A DNA stretch of 64,000 bases from Agelas oroides (Eukaryota > Porifera > Demospongiae > Agelasida > Agelasidae), in NCBI GenBank assembly GCA_949130485.1, contig OX422183.1:9390636-9454635 (forward strand), written 5' to 3'. The position numbers and the translations under genes were made by a program. How positions within the stretch are numbered: position 1 is the stretch's first letter; every line of letters starts with the position of its first letter. Below are positions 1 through 14,100 of this stretch, one piece after another. Below the pieces are notes generated by a model. It was given only the letters and a program-made list of their open reading frames with translations. It did no database searches and had not been told where the DNA came from.

Positions 1-590
1 ATAGCAATCTACAGTGAACTTGTGCACTTTGGTACATACTGTGGTAAATGGAACCTTTCATTTCTTTTCTTTACATATCAACTAGCTAGATGTTGATGGT
101 GAAATATGTGGACCTATAATACACGGAGCTTTATTACATGTAGCTTGTTTTCTGGCATGACTGATGGGTCTCCCCCTTGACTGGTGGCCCCCTTGCATGA
201 TTGGCATGGACTTATGGTACACTATAGCTATAACTTTCTTGCATGATCTAATTGTGTCCCTCTCCCTTTAGGTTATACATTTTGAAGCAAACTGCCCTTC
301 AAGATGTTCACAGAACCTACAGTGACCAGGGCCAATGCTCATCACAAATAGCTCTGCCTAAATATGTAAGATAGTTAAACCCACCACAATAAGTGTCTGC
401 ATGTATCAACAGGCAAACACATGAGATATCAAGGGTTTTTGCTGTCTAACTATAGCACTATGACATGCTCGTAAATGAAGCAATTTATGACATCATTGTG
501 GTGCAGTAGAGATATTCATTGGCCAGGGTCAAAGGTATGAACTGTGACCTACAATAGTAGCTACTGGGAAAGAGGACGTCATAATGCAAG
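1..590 (+). promoter_or_regulatory. Upstream region of receptor gene A
   Basis: No gene is seen here. From about 285 onward the DNA matches the regions just upstream of genes B (7795-8132) and D (35935-36276), including the stretch that ends at the start codon. Shared landmarks are an inverted CCAAT box (ATTGG, near 518) and a CRE-like GACGTCAT at about 575, which B and D carry in altered form. I infer a shared proximal promoter and 5' UTR. No TATA box or start site can be fixed from sequence alone. Confidence 0.35.
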
Positions 591-3500
591 ATGGATGCAA
601 CAACAAAGATTGCTTTGGGCTTCTTCCTCACAGCAGTAGTAGCTGCAGGTGAGCAAGTGTTGGGTATCTGCTGCTCAAGAGAGCTGTTTATTATACTGGA
701 GGTCCAGTCTTGAACAGAGATCTATATGGCCATATGTATACCACATAAGCTAGGAGAGACTTTGCAGTTATATCCTGCAATGCACAGGCATGAAAGGATG
801 GTAGTCTTATTGTCTCACAAATAGCCTTGTACCCAGGTTCCTCCCCAGCCTGGGTATGAGGCTATTTTCCTGTGTAGGCTATGGTGCTTTTTGGGGCCTG
901 TTTTGTTTACATCTATTGACTATATTGCTTTAGCATGAACTTTACTTTTGTGAGCTTTGCAGATGTTGTCAGCATTGCAAAGAACAGATTAAACGCATTG
1001 ATTTTTGGGAGTGGTTCTTCAATAATGTCTATTGCATTCACAGACAGTACCAAAGTGCCAGAGCAAGACTACAAATTTAGCAAGAGACTAACACCAAATT
1101 CTGTTTGCATTTGTGTTGATATGTGTTACAAACAGCCTGTTGATAGTAAAAGCTTCAGTGGTCTTAACAGTTGATGATGTCTGTGCTTTTACTTGGTTAT
1201 ACATATGTTGACCATTAGAATTTAGACACCCATAACTGCCCCTGATGCTTGCCTGTGTAATTTTATTTGCCAGAGCTGCTGGTCAGTTCGAGTCGTTACT
1301 GCCAAGATCCATTCTGGTACAGCATTATTCTTCCAACATGCTCTGTTAATTTTATGTCCATGTAGCTATATGGATTAGTGCACTGTTAATGATTTATTGT
1401 GTTGGTAATTTGTTGGAAGTATAAATGGGGACCAAATAGAGTTGCTGTTGTTTAGCTGTCAGCACGTGTCGGGTCATCAACTGACATGCAGTATCCTAGT
1501 TTACAGTATCTGAGGTACTTGTAAATAGCATGACATACATGTGGCTTGGTACATGGTATCTATATACATCATCTAATGTGTGTAATGGCAGTGGCATATA
1601 ACATGAGTGACGTACACCACAGACTTAAAAGTACCTTCAATATCCTGTTTATGCACTTACCCTATGAATACTTGTATGTCTACATAGGCCTACACACTTC
1701 ATTGCTAGTGGTATGAACGATGACATCACATGCAGCTTCAAAGATGGAATTCATAGCAAGTAGCTAGTAGCTACTACCAAGACTCCATGCTGATCATTGA
1801 GTACATTACATACAAGGTTGCAGCCACAGGGTACCATGTTAGCCCGATAGCTACTGCTGTGTAGCTCATGCATGCAAAAAGAAATCATGCAGATACATGA
1901 CATATGACTTGGTTTCCTTCATGTTTACACTTAAGATTGGGACCGAGTCCACTGCTGGGCAATCTTGCACAATACAGACCCAGTAGAGTGTTTGTAAGTA
2001 CTATCAGCATCTGCAAGGACTTCACTAGTCTCGTCCCCAGTACACTGATCAAGATGGCTGCTGAGTCTGTTTGTAGTAACTGTTGGTTAGGATGATAACA
2101 TAATTTGATAACATAATATGCACTGTGCATAAGCCTTGTATACACAGAAACCTGGTGGCATGTTCTGCCCTCAGGCTAGTGCCTGCATGTGAGTAGTTGT
2201 TCCACAGTATCAGTCATGTCCACTGTTGGTCAATGTGAAGCATTGGCTACATATTCTGAAGTACTTGTTTGGATATGTGTATGACAGACCACAATAAGTA
2301 AAGAGAACTGTTCAGCCACTAGTTGGGGTTGCTACACTCTTCCCAGTTAGCTGGCTGCATCATTTTGAGTAGTTTCAGATTGCAACAACTGCAGCTATAT
2401 CTGAGATCTCCACAACATAGTGACAACAAGGCTTAAATATCATGACAGAATGCCTTATTCTCTCAAATTGAATGAAACCCTTAACTCAGTCATGATCCTG
2501 TGGTACTGGGGACTAGTACTGTGAATGAGATAAAGTTATATAGAAGTGGATCTCTTCAGGAACACAAATTTCAAACATATAGTACCACAACATACTGTAT
2601 ATAGCCTTGTTTCCAGGCCTTCACTGCCTCCAGTATTGGATCACTTCCAATAAAGACAGGAAGATTTTGACTCACATGCAGTGACATTGGATAGAGCGAG
2701 GCTATACAAAATGATATAATATGTATAGAGAATATCCACAATACACACCACTAGTGTGTGGCTCACTTAAGAAGGTGTAGGGCAGGAGTAGCTTTGTTCA
2801 TTTTGGCAGTTGGGTTGGGTCAGCTACCATGACTGGGGAAGGGAGTTGGAGTTAAGGTACTTCAGTGGAACTTAGCTGTAATTAAAAAAGTGAGATCATT
2901 CCTCCTATTGTGTTCCATAATTATTTTGTCTCCCTGTTCCTTGTACCTCATTGTCCACATCTTCATGTGATCTTTAACTCCTTATTATACTTAGCAGCTT
3001 TTTTATTTCTTTACTTTGGTTTTGTCAGGAATGCTGTCTTTTCTTCACTTCATTACTGCTACTCTGTTACATTATTATCTGCAGATGCAGTGAACATAGC
3101 CCACAACACAACACTTACATATCATGGAAGAAATTCTTATCCTTCCTGGTACATGAATGGTAGGGTGGTTCCTCTTGGTCCTCTGTATCGATTTAAATAT
3201 GATACTAGAGATTTGCTAGCTATACTCACAATAGATGGGAATGAAATGTGTGGTATTATGAACGTGAGTTGCAGAGTGGAGGCCCAGACTGTATACACTG
3301 AGAGACTCAATATTTCAGGTTTGTATAATTATTTACCTGGCATGCAGGTTATTCAACATGCTGAAAGCTACTAGCTATAGCCATTTTTTGTCCATATGAA
3401 CTGTGATCTACTCCTTTGCAGGTTCCCTACCACCTCCTGAGAATGTGACAATCAGTTCTCACAACTCCCGTACTCAACTGCAATGGAAACCTCCTTACTA

Positions 3501-4971
3501 CACACTGAACATTGAATCAGATGTCATACATGTGGACCCCCACATAACACAGTATACAGTGTACATTTTTGATGCTTCAAATGGTAGCATGATTCGCAGT
3601 GTGAACACAACCGAGACAAGCATTACACCTACAAACGATATACCTCTGTGTCCCATGTATAAAGTCTCAGCTTGGAATGCTGGTGGTAAGGGTGAATTGA
3701 GTCAAACATTGCAGGAGAGCACACCTCAAGGTAAACATGCGCTAAAGACTTCCTGACTTAATAAACAGGCATGACCTTCCATCAGCTTTCACTGTTGTTT
3801 CTCTTCTAGTTGAGAAAATCAATGTTACAGTCACAGCAGAATCTGGAGCTTTACACTTACATATTGAAGTAAGGTCTCATTAATATTTTGATGGCTATTT
3901 AGCTATAACTTTCCACAGGTGAATGTTAATAAATACCTTCTATACAGGTGGATGTTGTATGCCCCAGTAGAATGCCCGAGTTCTTTCTCATCACTCTGAT
4001 GAGTGGAAGTGAAACAACCAGACATCATCAACGAAACTTCACCATCAGTCCACCCCAAATGTTGCCATGTGCACCATTCGTCCAAGAATAAGTGCAGGAA
4101 ATGCTGCAGGAACTTCTCCCATTGAAACAGTTGTAGTTGGTAAGTTACGTTTCACTAGTAATCCCAGAATTAAACTATAATGTCTCTCTCTACCATAGTG
4201 TGTTCAGGTGACAGCACAGACTCTACGACTACCGCTACCTCCACTACTGCTGTTACTACTGCTTCCAGTTCTAGAAGTGGCAGTGAGGGTAACAGGCAAC
4301 AAGGAAACAGTACCACTTTAATAGGTACTAGCTATATCCCTTTGCTCAGTTTGCTGTGATTATAACTGGCTAAACAATACTAACTGCCCCCAACTCTTTG
4401 TATAGTCGTTCTTATTGGAATAATTGCTGCCATTGTTGGAGTGTGGATTGTGGCAGCAACAGCTGGGATCATATATTGCAGAGGGCGAAAAAAAGGTATG
4501 CACAATAGTAATTATGCATAAGCACACAATGTGAATAGTATTAAATTGGGCTTATATGAGAATGATTGATCTTTAAATTAGCAGGATGCCATTTTATGTG
4601 ACAGTCGAGAAATCAAAATTTCTGTATAATTGTATGTACCGTATTAGTGTTGATCTGTATATGTGCTGGTTGTTATGTATGTGGTATGAACAGTATAAGT
4701 ATTTGCACATATACATATATACTTTTATTGTAGCCACGTTCCAAGTAGAAAAAAAAAAGATCCTTCTATGCTACAGTGTACTTTATATCATCTTCCAACT
4801 TTCTCTGTTTTTGCTTCTAATGTCTCCAGATAAAGTGAAGAACGTGAAATTGAGATGAAACCCAACCAGGCATATGAAACTATCAGTCTACCACGTCCCT
4901 CCCAGTCTAGTGCACAAGTCCACACCAAGCCATGTCCAGCTTATGAAGTTGTTGTCCAGGCTCATCACTGA
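591..4971 (+). pseudogene. Receptor gene A: Ig-FN3-FN3-TM receptor, frameshifted
   Basis: Exons read as 591-648 (signal peptide, MDATTKIALGFFLTAVVAA), 3085-3318 (Ig-like), 3422-3730 (FN3), 3810-3868 plus 3948-4139 (second FN3), 4199-4324 (Ser/Thr stalk), 4406-4495 (TM) and 4830-4971 (tail). All have GT/AG ends; introns are phase 1 except phase 0 between the two halves of the second FN3. Two single-base losses break it. A C is missing from the C-run at 4053-4056 (exon 192 nt, against 193 in B, C and E), giving a stop at 4089. One base is missing near 4841-4845 in the tail exon, so the tail ends at 4858 instead of 4971. As it stands it would make a secreted protein of about 267 residues. The broken tail still contains both tyrosine motifs in another frame. 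Either this is a recent pseudogene or the indels are assembly errors in homopolymer-like tracts. Intron 1 (2.4 kb) matches intron 1 of B and D. Confidence 0.75.
2025..2040. mobile_element. Remnant end of TAGTCTCG short element in gene A intron
   Basis: Only TAGTCTCGTCCCCAG remains here, directly after GGACTTCAC. At the same intron position genes B (9612-9677) and D (37559-37618 and 38169-38235) hold full hairpin elements flanked by this 9-bp sequence. Seen directly; inferred to be an internally deleted copy of the element that was inserted before the genes duplicated. Confidence 0.6.
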
Positions 4972-6130
4972 GGGTTGACACATCACTGGAATGTGGCTAG
5001 CTATTGCAGATATGTACAAATATAGTTATATCATCACTGCATATTCCAGTTTCTTTGTGCTATGGTTTATGATCAGAGACTGTTCTGATCAACTGACACT
5101 CATAATTATATATTATACTAATATTTGGTTTATGGTATAGTAGGTATGTTAAAATCACATTTTTGGCATGTAATATACATGTGACTTGTTACCTGGTATC
5201 TAACAACATCTGCTGAGTAACGTGCATCGTGAATGACGTGCATCACTGGCTTAAAAATTCTGTTTATGTACTTACACTATGAATAATTGTATGATTATAT
5301 ACATTTTATGTTTACATATTAATTGGTTGTTTGCTTGCACAGCAGTGATTACATCACAGCCTCAAAGGATGGTATTCGTAGCATGCAATACTATTAATCA
5401 CTGCCATAAACTTGCATGAGTGGTACCCTTGCATGCAATGTGGGAGCCACACAGCCCCACTTTGTACTTAGAGACTTTTCATACGTAGCTATAGTAGGGC
5501 TAGCTCCCAATGGAAAAACTGAAGGTGCAGCAATTTCAAATCTATAAACTAAATAACTATCTATCTACTTACAGTACATAAAAGCCAAACGACAATGCAT
5601 GCAGTTCATGCACAGAGCTACTCTTTGCCCAATTTGTCTTGGACTCAAAACAGTCAGTGAAGTATCCAAAATTGGGCAAAGTTGTTCAAATGACTTTTGA
5701 AGCTTCACTAATAAAACCATTGGATGTGTCTTGTGCAAAAACACCTGGACCACTCAATTTTACAGTTATCAAGGGAATATTCTAGCTATTATTTTATGTT
5801 GCTAGTACATTTTCCACAGAAAAATTAATGATAGTTTGAAGTGACTTTACAATGAAATTTAGCACGCCCCACCATTGGTAGTGTATTAAAAAAAATAGCT
5901 GTGCATGGATATCTACCAGTATTGAAAGTATGATTATACGGAATCCCCATATAAAATCAAATATCCCACATTTTGGCATGGCATATATAACCTGTCTGCT
6001 ATGCATATTATTGGAAGAACAAAGGTCATAGAAACAATTGTAACTCTAGTTTACAAAAAAAAGATCACTTGGTTCTTGGATTTTAGCATATATACTTGAT
6101 TCAAGTTTATTTGATCTTTGATTTTCTTAG
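4972..6130 (+). repeat. 3' flank of gene A, paralogous to 3' flank of gene D
   Basis: No gene is seen. The stretch matches 41641-42985 downstream of D almost throughout, for example the repeated TTCTGATCAACTGACACTCA tract and the segment around 5340-5900. A shorter match follows gene B (15533-15850). It shows that the duplicated unit extends past the last exon. Confidence 0.7.
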
Positions 6131-7041
6131 TTTTTTTCTCATTAGGTTTTTTTTCATTTAGTGCATGGGTCAGTGGATAGTCCCTTGTTGTTTTTATGCA
6201 GTTGTGGTTTCCTGGTTGATAGACTTACTCTGTTGTTTTAATGTGCACATCCTTCTAAAGATGTTTCTGATCTGTACCTATATGAACTGCAATATATGGC
6301 CTCAACATTATAGCTAAATGTATATTATTATCAGTGTATTAATGGAACCAAGGTGTATAAACACTTACTAAGACTTTGCAATTGTACAGGTCCATAGCAC
6401 TTCACCCAAACATGCAATGATTCCCTGTTTGCACTACATAGCATAAAATGATGGCTTCATTCATCAACTGATTATCATCAGAAAAGCTACTACTAGCACT
6501 TGTGTGCATGGCTGAGTATCACTTAGGGTCATTGATGATTGACATGGGTATTATTGGGTTCTACAATGTTTACCAATGGGGGATATTTAATTTGGATGGG
6601 ATTACCACATAATATTTGTTTCCCAATATACTCCTTTGTGAGATGCTGCTTCGAATCCTTTCAAATTTTTTATAATATATCATGTACATTTTGAAAACAA
6701 CAGGTCAGACCAATTTGAGCTGCCAAGTTAGGCAAATGCAAATGCAAAGTGCATGAACACTACACAAACTTTGGTTGTATGTCTGTGTAACTTTACTGTG
6801 ATTTGGATTTATACACGCAGGTATCAGTGGTGACCTCATGATTGCAGCCTAGTAGAGTTTACATGAACTGGAGCTGATCGATGCTTTTCTGCCTACCTGG
6901 TTGTCGAATGGAACAGTGGCTCCATTGAGGATCTTTATATACATTTCAGTTTCAATTAACTGGTTTCATACGAGAAGCCGTATAAGCCATATAACTAACT
7001 ACCTACATTTTCTGTGCCATCCACTTCTGTTCTATTTCCCG

Positions 7042-7145
7042 ACATGTATTTTGAAGAAGCATGAAATTGAGATGAAACCCAACCAGGCGTATGAGACTGT
7101 CACCAGACCTCAACCAGCAATACACCTTCACACTAGACACCTAGA
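7042..7145 (+). pseudogene. Decayed receptor tail exon, upstream of gene B
   Basis: The DNA matches the last exon of B/D: the coding stretch for EIEMKPNQAYETVT is kept, then similarity fades into a short CA-rich repeat and the second tyrosine motif is lost. No other receptor exons are seen near it. Its paralogue sits at the same place in unit 2 (35075-35199). It is either the remnant of a deleted receptor copy or a stray duplicated exon. Confidence 0.65.
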
Positions 7146-7794
7146 CACTAGGTACCTGATATTTAGAACACCAGCTGGCAACTTAGAACACTAGCTTACT
7201 GATATTCAATTTTTCATTTTCAAAACAAAAATGCATATATTATCATACATCTTTACAAACAGTATTCACTTAAGTTGAAATTTTTGCTGGTGTCTTCTGG
7301 GTTCACGTAGACTTTGTCCCCATAGAGGAGGTCATGTAGTACCGAGTCATAAGACACCATTGCAGTAATAGTTTGACGGTAAGTAGCTATGGTCTAAATC
7401 AGTTTGACACTCTAGCGTAGTGATCTACGTGATTTATAAAGCCAGCACAAAGCCTCATAAAATTGCACGCTTCGCATTTGGGTTTTATATAAGGCTTTGC
7501 TTGGGCAGTGAAAATGTACATCTGAACATCAAACATCTTTATTTAGGTTAGATACCAAACTATATAGGGATCTATGGTGTTTCACTTGAAAGCATTTGAA
7601 TTTACGACAACTCTTTGTTCTTTAAGTTCCATACTTTTGTACTTTACAGACCATGCATCTTCCCCTTGGCCTCCCCTGGTTATTGTTGGTAAAATGGCAC
7701 AAGATGTAGGGATGGTGTGAAAGTGTTGTGGTGTCGTCCCCATCTTGTTTGGATGGTTTTTGAGGGCTCCATCCCTATGACTTTAGATTTTGCT

Positions 7795-8132
7795 ACTTTT
7801 GAAGCAAACTGCACAGAACCTACAGTGACCATAGCCAATGCTCATCACAAATAGCTTTGCTTACATGATAGCTACACCCATGCCACCAGAATAAGTGTCT
7901 GCATGTATAAACAGGCAAACACATGAGATATCAAGGGGTTTTGTTGTCTAGCTATAGCACCACGACATGCTTATTGATATTAAGTCACGTGGTAAATGAA
8001 GCATTATTTTGCAATTTATGACATCATTGGGGTGCAGCAGAGATCAGAGGTATTCATTGGCTAGGGTCAAAGTTGTATAAACTATGGCCTACATACTGGG
8101 AAAAAGCATACGAGTACGTTTCATAATGCAAG
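7795..8132 (+). promoter_or_regulatory. Conserved region upstream of gene B
   Basis: It matches 285-590 and 35935-36276 in order. It contains TATTCATTGG and GGTCAAAGTTG blocks that are shared by all three + strand genes and end at the start codon. Inferred to be proximal promoter and 5' UTR. Confidence 0.35.
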
Positions 8133-11100
8133 ATGGATACAACAATAAAGATTGTTTTGGGCTTCTTCCTCACAGCAGTAGCTGCAGGTGAGCAAGTGTT
8201 GGGTATCTGCTGCTCAAGTCTGACAAGAGAGCTATGTGCAGCCTTGAACATGGTCATATGTATACCACAATAGCTAGGAAGGATGGTTGGGGTAACTTGT
8301 AGTGCCATTGTTATAATTATTTATACTGCACAAAGATAAGAGTACCATAGCTTTAGATGCTAGTCTGTTTGTCTCCCCCATAGCCTTGTACCCCGGCTCC
8401 TCCCTAGCCTGGGTATGAGGCTATTCCCCCATGTATGGTGCTTTTTTGAGGCATGTTCTGTTTACATCTATTGACTAGATTGTTTTAGTGTGAAATTTAC
8501 TTTTGTGAGCTTTGCAGTTGTTGTCAGCATCGCAAAGTAAACATATTGATTTGTGGGAGTGGTTCTTCAATGATGTCTACTGTGTGCTTATCCATAGCAT
8601 TCACAGACATGCAGTACCAAAGTGCTAGAGCAAGACTACAAATTTAGCAAGAGAATAACACCAAATTCTGTTTGGTTGATATATGTTCAGCCTGTTGATA
8701 GTGAAAGCTTCAGTGGTCTGACCAGTTGATGAAGTCTTTACTTTTACTTGCTATGGATTTTACATATTATGTTGAACATTAGGCACCCATAACTGGCCCT
8801 GACGGTTGCCTGTGTAATTTTATTCGCCAGAGCTGCTGGTCAGCTCGAGTCATCACTGCCAAGACCCATCCACAGCATTCTTCTTCAACTTGCTCTATGT
8901 CCATGTATACGGATTAGTGGATTATGCACTGTTGACGATTTATCAAGTTCTTTGTTGGAGATTTGTTGGAAGTATAAATGGGAACCAGATAGAGTTGCTG
9001 TTGTTTAGCTATCAGCACATGTCGGTCATCAACTGACATGCAGTATCCTAGTTTACAGTATCTGAGGTACTTGTAACAGCATGCATGACATACATGTAGC
9101 TTGGTACATGGTATCTATATACAACATCTAATGTGTGTAATATCAGTGGCATATAACATGAGTGACGTACACCACAGACTTAAAAGTACCTTCAATATCC
9201 TGTTCATGCACTTAACCTATGAATACTTGTATGTCTACATAGGCCTACACACTTCATTGCTAGTTGTATGAATGATGACATCACAGCTTCAAAGATGGAA
9301 TTCATATCATGTAGTACTACCAAGACTCCATGCTAATCATTATTTCTCTTCAATGACTGGCACCCTTACAAACAAGGTTGCCGCCACAGGGTAACATGTT
9401 AGCACAATAGCTACTGTCACTACTGTGCAGCTCATGCATGCAAAAAGAAATCATGCAGATACATGTATATTACACCTATGTCTTTGTAGTAGTTTTTCCT
9501 CCACATTTACACTTAAGATTGGGCTCCACTGCTGGGTAATCTTGCACAATACAGACCCAGTAGCTAATGTAGAGTAGCTGTAAGTACTATCAGCATCTAC
9601 AAGGGCTTCACTAGTCTCGTGCCCAGACTCCTTTTGGAAAAATCGATTTTTCCGAAAGTCGTTTGTGCACGAGACTAGGACTTCACATCTACTACTAGAG
9701 ACAGTATAGCATAAGCGAACAATTTCTCATAACAAGCAAAATCCAATGTACACTGAACAAGATGGCTGCTGTGTCTGTTTTGTAGTAACTGTTGGTGAAT
9801 ATAGGATGATAATATATTATGCACTGTGCATAAGCCTTGTATACACAGAAACCTGGTGGCCATGAAACATGTTCTGCCCTCAGGTTAGTGACTGCATGTG
9901 AGTAGTTTCAATTATCCTTGTTGTTCCACAGTATATCAGTCATGTCCACTGTTGGTCATTGTGAAGCAGTAGCTACATATTCTGAAGTACATGTTTGGAA
10001 TATTTAGATATGACAGATGCACAATAAGTAAAGAGAAATGTTCAGCCACTAGTTGAGGTTGCTACACTCTTCCCAGTTAGCTGGCTGCATGCATCATTTG
10101 AGTGGTTTCAGATTGCATGATCTTTAGTCCAATGCAAGCAACTGCAGCTATCTGAGATCCCCATAACATAGTGACAATAAGGCTTAAATACCATGACAGA
10201 ATGCCTTATTCTCTCAAATTGAGTGAAACTCTTAACTCAGTCATGATCCTGTGGTACTGGGGACTAGTACTGTGAATGAGATAAAGTTAGAAGTGGATCT
10301 CTTCAGGAACAAAAATTTTAAACATATAGTACCACAACATACTGTAGCCTTGTTTCCAGGCCTTCACTGCCTCCAGTATTGGATCACTTCCAATAAGGAC
10401 AGGAAGATTTTGTCACATGCAGTGACATTGGATAGAGCGAGGCTATACGAAATGATGTAATATGTATAGAGAATATCCACAATACACACCACTAGTGTGT
10501 GGCTCACTTGAGAAGGTGTAGGGCAGGAGTAGCTTTGTCCATTTTGGCAGTTGGGTTGGGTCAGCTACCGTGACTGGGGAAGGGAGTTGGAGTTAAGGTA
10601 CTTCAGTGGAACTTAACTGTAATTAAAGAAGTGAGATCGTTCCTCTTATTGTGTCCCATAATTATTTTGTCTGCCTGTTCTCTTGTACCTCATTGTCCAC
10701 ATCTTCCTGTGACCTTTAACTCACTATTTAACTTAGCAACTTTCTATTTCTACCTTGAATTTTTCGTGTTTTTTTTTTTCAGGAAAGCTGTCTTTTCTTC
10801 ACTTCATTACTGCTACTCTGTCACATTGTTATTACTACAGATGCAGTGAACATAGCCCACAACACAACCATAACACTTGAATTTCGTGGAAGAAATTCTT
10901 ATCCTACCTGGTACATGAATGGTAGGGTGGTTCCTCCTGGTCCTCTGTATCGATTTAAATATGATACTGGAAAGTTGCTAGGTATACTCACAATAGATGG
11001 GAATGAAATGTGTGGTATTATGAACGTGAGTTGCAGAGTGGAGGGCCAGACTGTATACACTGAGAGACTCAATATTGAAGGTTTGTAATTATTTACCTGG

Positions 11101-14100
11101 CATGCAAGTTATTCAACATGCTGAAAGCTACTAGCTATAGCCATCTTTTGTCCATATGAACTTAGCCTCGTGCCTCGTACCGAGGCTGTGTGCCTCGTAC
11201 CCAGGCCCCACACGGCCTGGGTACGAGGCTAATATGAACTGTGATCCACTCACTTGCAGGTCCCCTACCTAGTCCTGAGAATGTGACACTCAGCTCTCAG
11301 AACTCCTCCACCCAACTGCAGTGGAAACCTCCTTACTACACAATGAATGAGGAATCAGATGTCATACATGTGGACCCCCACATAACACAGTATACAGTGT
11401 ACACTATTGATGCTTCAAATGGTAGCATGATTCACCGTGTGAACACAACAGAGACAAGCTTTACACCCACACACAATATACCTCTGTGTCCCATGTACCA
11501 AGTTTCAGCTTGGAATGCTGGTGGGGAGGGTGAATTGAGTGAGCCAGTGCAGGAAAGCACACCTCAGGGTAAACAAGCTAAATTAGACTTCCTGAACTAC
11601 AGGTAAGAACTTTCTGTCAGCTGTCACTATTATTTCTCTTCTGCACCTCTCTAGTTGAGAATATCAATGTTACAGTTACAGCAGAATCTGGAGCTTTACA
11701 GTTTCATATTGAAGTAAGATCTCAACATTTTGATGGCTGTTTCCCTATAGCTTTTCACAGGTGAATGTTAATAAATACCATCTATATGCAGGTGGGTGTT
11801 GTATGCCCAAGTAGAATGCCAGAGTTCTTTCTCATCACTCTGATGAGTGGAAGTGAAACAACCAGACATTTTCAACGAGACTTCACCATCAGTCCACCCC
11901 CAAATGTTGATGTGTGCATCATTCGTCCAAGGATAAGTGCAGGAAATGCTGCAGGGACTTCTTCCATTGACACAGTTGTAGTTGGTAAGTTGCATTCCAG
12001 ACTCCACTGTTAACCAGAATTAAACTGTCCAAACCAAATTGTTTTCATCACTATATTTTGCTATAGTTTGTTCAGATGACAGCACAGACTCTACTACCAC
12101 TGCCTCTGCTACTACTGTTTCTACTGTTACTAGTACTGAAAGTGAAAGTGCGGGTAACAGGCAGCAAGGAGTCAGTACCACATTAATAGGTAATGTGTGC
12201 ATGTAGAAGGCACTGCAATTAACTGTTATAGCGATCCATTTGCTATGAACATAACTATGCATTTGGTTACCAACTGCTTTTAACTATTTTGTTTCAGCCA
12301 TCAGTATTGGAGTCATTGCAGCCATTGTTGGAGTGCTGATTGCAGCAGCAACAGTCACAATCATATGTTGCAGAAAGTATAAGAGAAGGAAAGGTACATT
12401 AGAAATAAGCATTAGAAGTCATATACAGCTCGGTGTCTGGAAAATGCGGATCAACGGATCGGCTGACCACGGACTACAATGCGAAAGTGGGCTGGAATCA
12501 CCCCCGCTACAATTGCATTCAACTGTAATCTCACTCGTCCTTTTGTCGCTTGGAGGACAAAAACTGGTGCAACAGATTCGCCTCAGCTCCACGTCGCATC
12601 GTTCGTCCGTAGGTCAAAAGCTGGGGCGTGGCACTGGCATGACATGCCCAGACCCCCTCGCACGCTTTTCGGGGGTGGTCTGGGGACGAGACTAGGCATG
12701 GCACACCATGACAAGCTAACTTCATTCCCAGACCCCGATTGCCTGGTCTAGGACGCGCTACCCAACCTTTGCGAAAAAAGTGCAGTTATTTTTTTTCCCA
12801 GAAGAAAGTCTCCAAAGTTGCCATTTAAACGAGTGTAAGTTGTAGATACGTAAACGAAACTAGCCTGGGTCAGTAGTAGGGTGTCCAACCTGAAAAATGA
12901 AAGTGTGCGCATTGATTCCAAAACAGTGGTTTTTATAAGAGCTAACCCAGGAAAGAAAGAAACCACAGAAGGATCGGGTTCGAATGTCAATTTTATTCAG
13001 AAACAGTGCACTTTTCCGGAAGTGGTAAGTCCCGCAAAATGGTACGTGACCAATATCAAGCCATGGGCCTAGTTATCTCCCAAAACACTTACCCTCACAG
13101 ATCTAATGTACAACTCACTGCCACGTTTAAAGTAGCCTCGCTGGCAGTGGTCAGTGGTTTAGGAACGAAATAATCTTACCGGTTACGGCGAACTTAAATT
13201 TTTGGTCACGTGCCATTTTTCGGAATTTACCACTTCCGGAAAAGTGCGCCGATCCCAAAAGAAATGACATGCGAACCCAATCCGTCTGTGGTTTCTTTCT
13301 TACCTGGGTTGGCTCTTATGAAAACCACTGTTTTGGAACCAATGCGCACACTTTTGTAATTCAGGTTGGACACCCTATCAGTAGGTAGCTATATAACCTA
13401 GACTAAGTAGCTGTCAATGCCGCGCGCGCCACATGGCCATGCGCATTCCACCACGTGCTAATGGGCGGTGTCTATTTCAGCTACATGCAGTTAGTTAGTT
13501 AGTGGTGGTTAGAGATATAAATGAGTTTTAATAAAATATCTTACCATGACTTGTAAAATGAGGGGGGGTTGGAAGATGAAGTGGTGAGGGGTGGATGGAG
13601 AGTGGCGGCTTTGACTTTTTCAGTGGGTTCACCTTGTTTATGGCAAGACAAACTACACAGTGACAAAACAAAACAACTTGGACTCCAGGGGACAGGCTAC
13701 ATAAACACAGACAAGCCTTCCCCTGGCACCCCTCTCGGAGCACCAGGGGACAGACTACATACATGACAGACAAGCCTTCCCATGGTACCCATCTCAAAGT
13801 GCCATGAGACAGACTACACCAACACATAAAGCCTTCCCCTGGCACTCTTCACAGAGTACTCCAGGGGACAGACTACACCAAGACAGATGATTCTTTCCCT
13901 GGAGTCCCCCTTAGAGCACCAGGAGACAGATTACAAAGAGACAGACAAAGCTTCTTCCCCTGAAGCTTCTTTCAGAGTACCAGAGGACAGACTACATAAA
14001 GAAGACCAACAGACTAACCTTCCTCTGGAGCCCTTCTCAGGGTACACCAGGGAGGTGGGTGGGTGCACTGCTCTGGGTGACAGTGCTTGGCGGCTGTTGC

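Larger units (their letters stand above)
11985..13497 (+). repeat. Left arm of near-identical inverted tract (gene B side)
   Basis: Together with 17595-18590 this forms an inverted pair. Leaving out the 501-bp insert at 12877-13377, only a few substitutions appear, whereas exon 5 just before it differs at many sites between B and C. The tract covers exons 6-7 and part of intron 7 with its transposon. Inferred to be recent gene conversion or inverted duplication. Confidence 0.75.

Noticed and set aside
4856..4858. Treating the short tail of gene A as a genuine short-tailed isoform
   Set aside because: The remaining tail sequence is intact in another frame up to the usual stop, and exon 5 is frameshifted too, so decay or assembly error is simpler.
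12333..12751. Open frames of 120 and 90 codons, repeated on the opposite strand at 17832-18250
   Set aside because: They run from the TM exon into transposon DNA. Their conservation reflects the near-identical inverted tract, not a protein.
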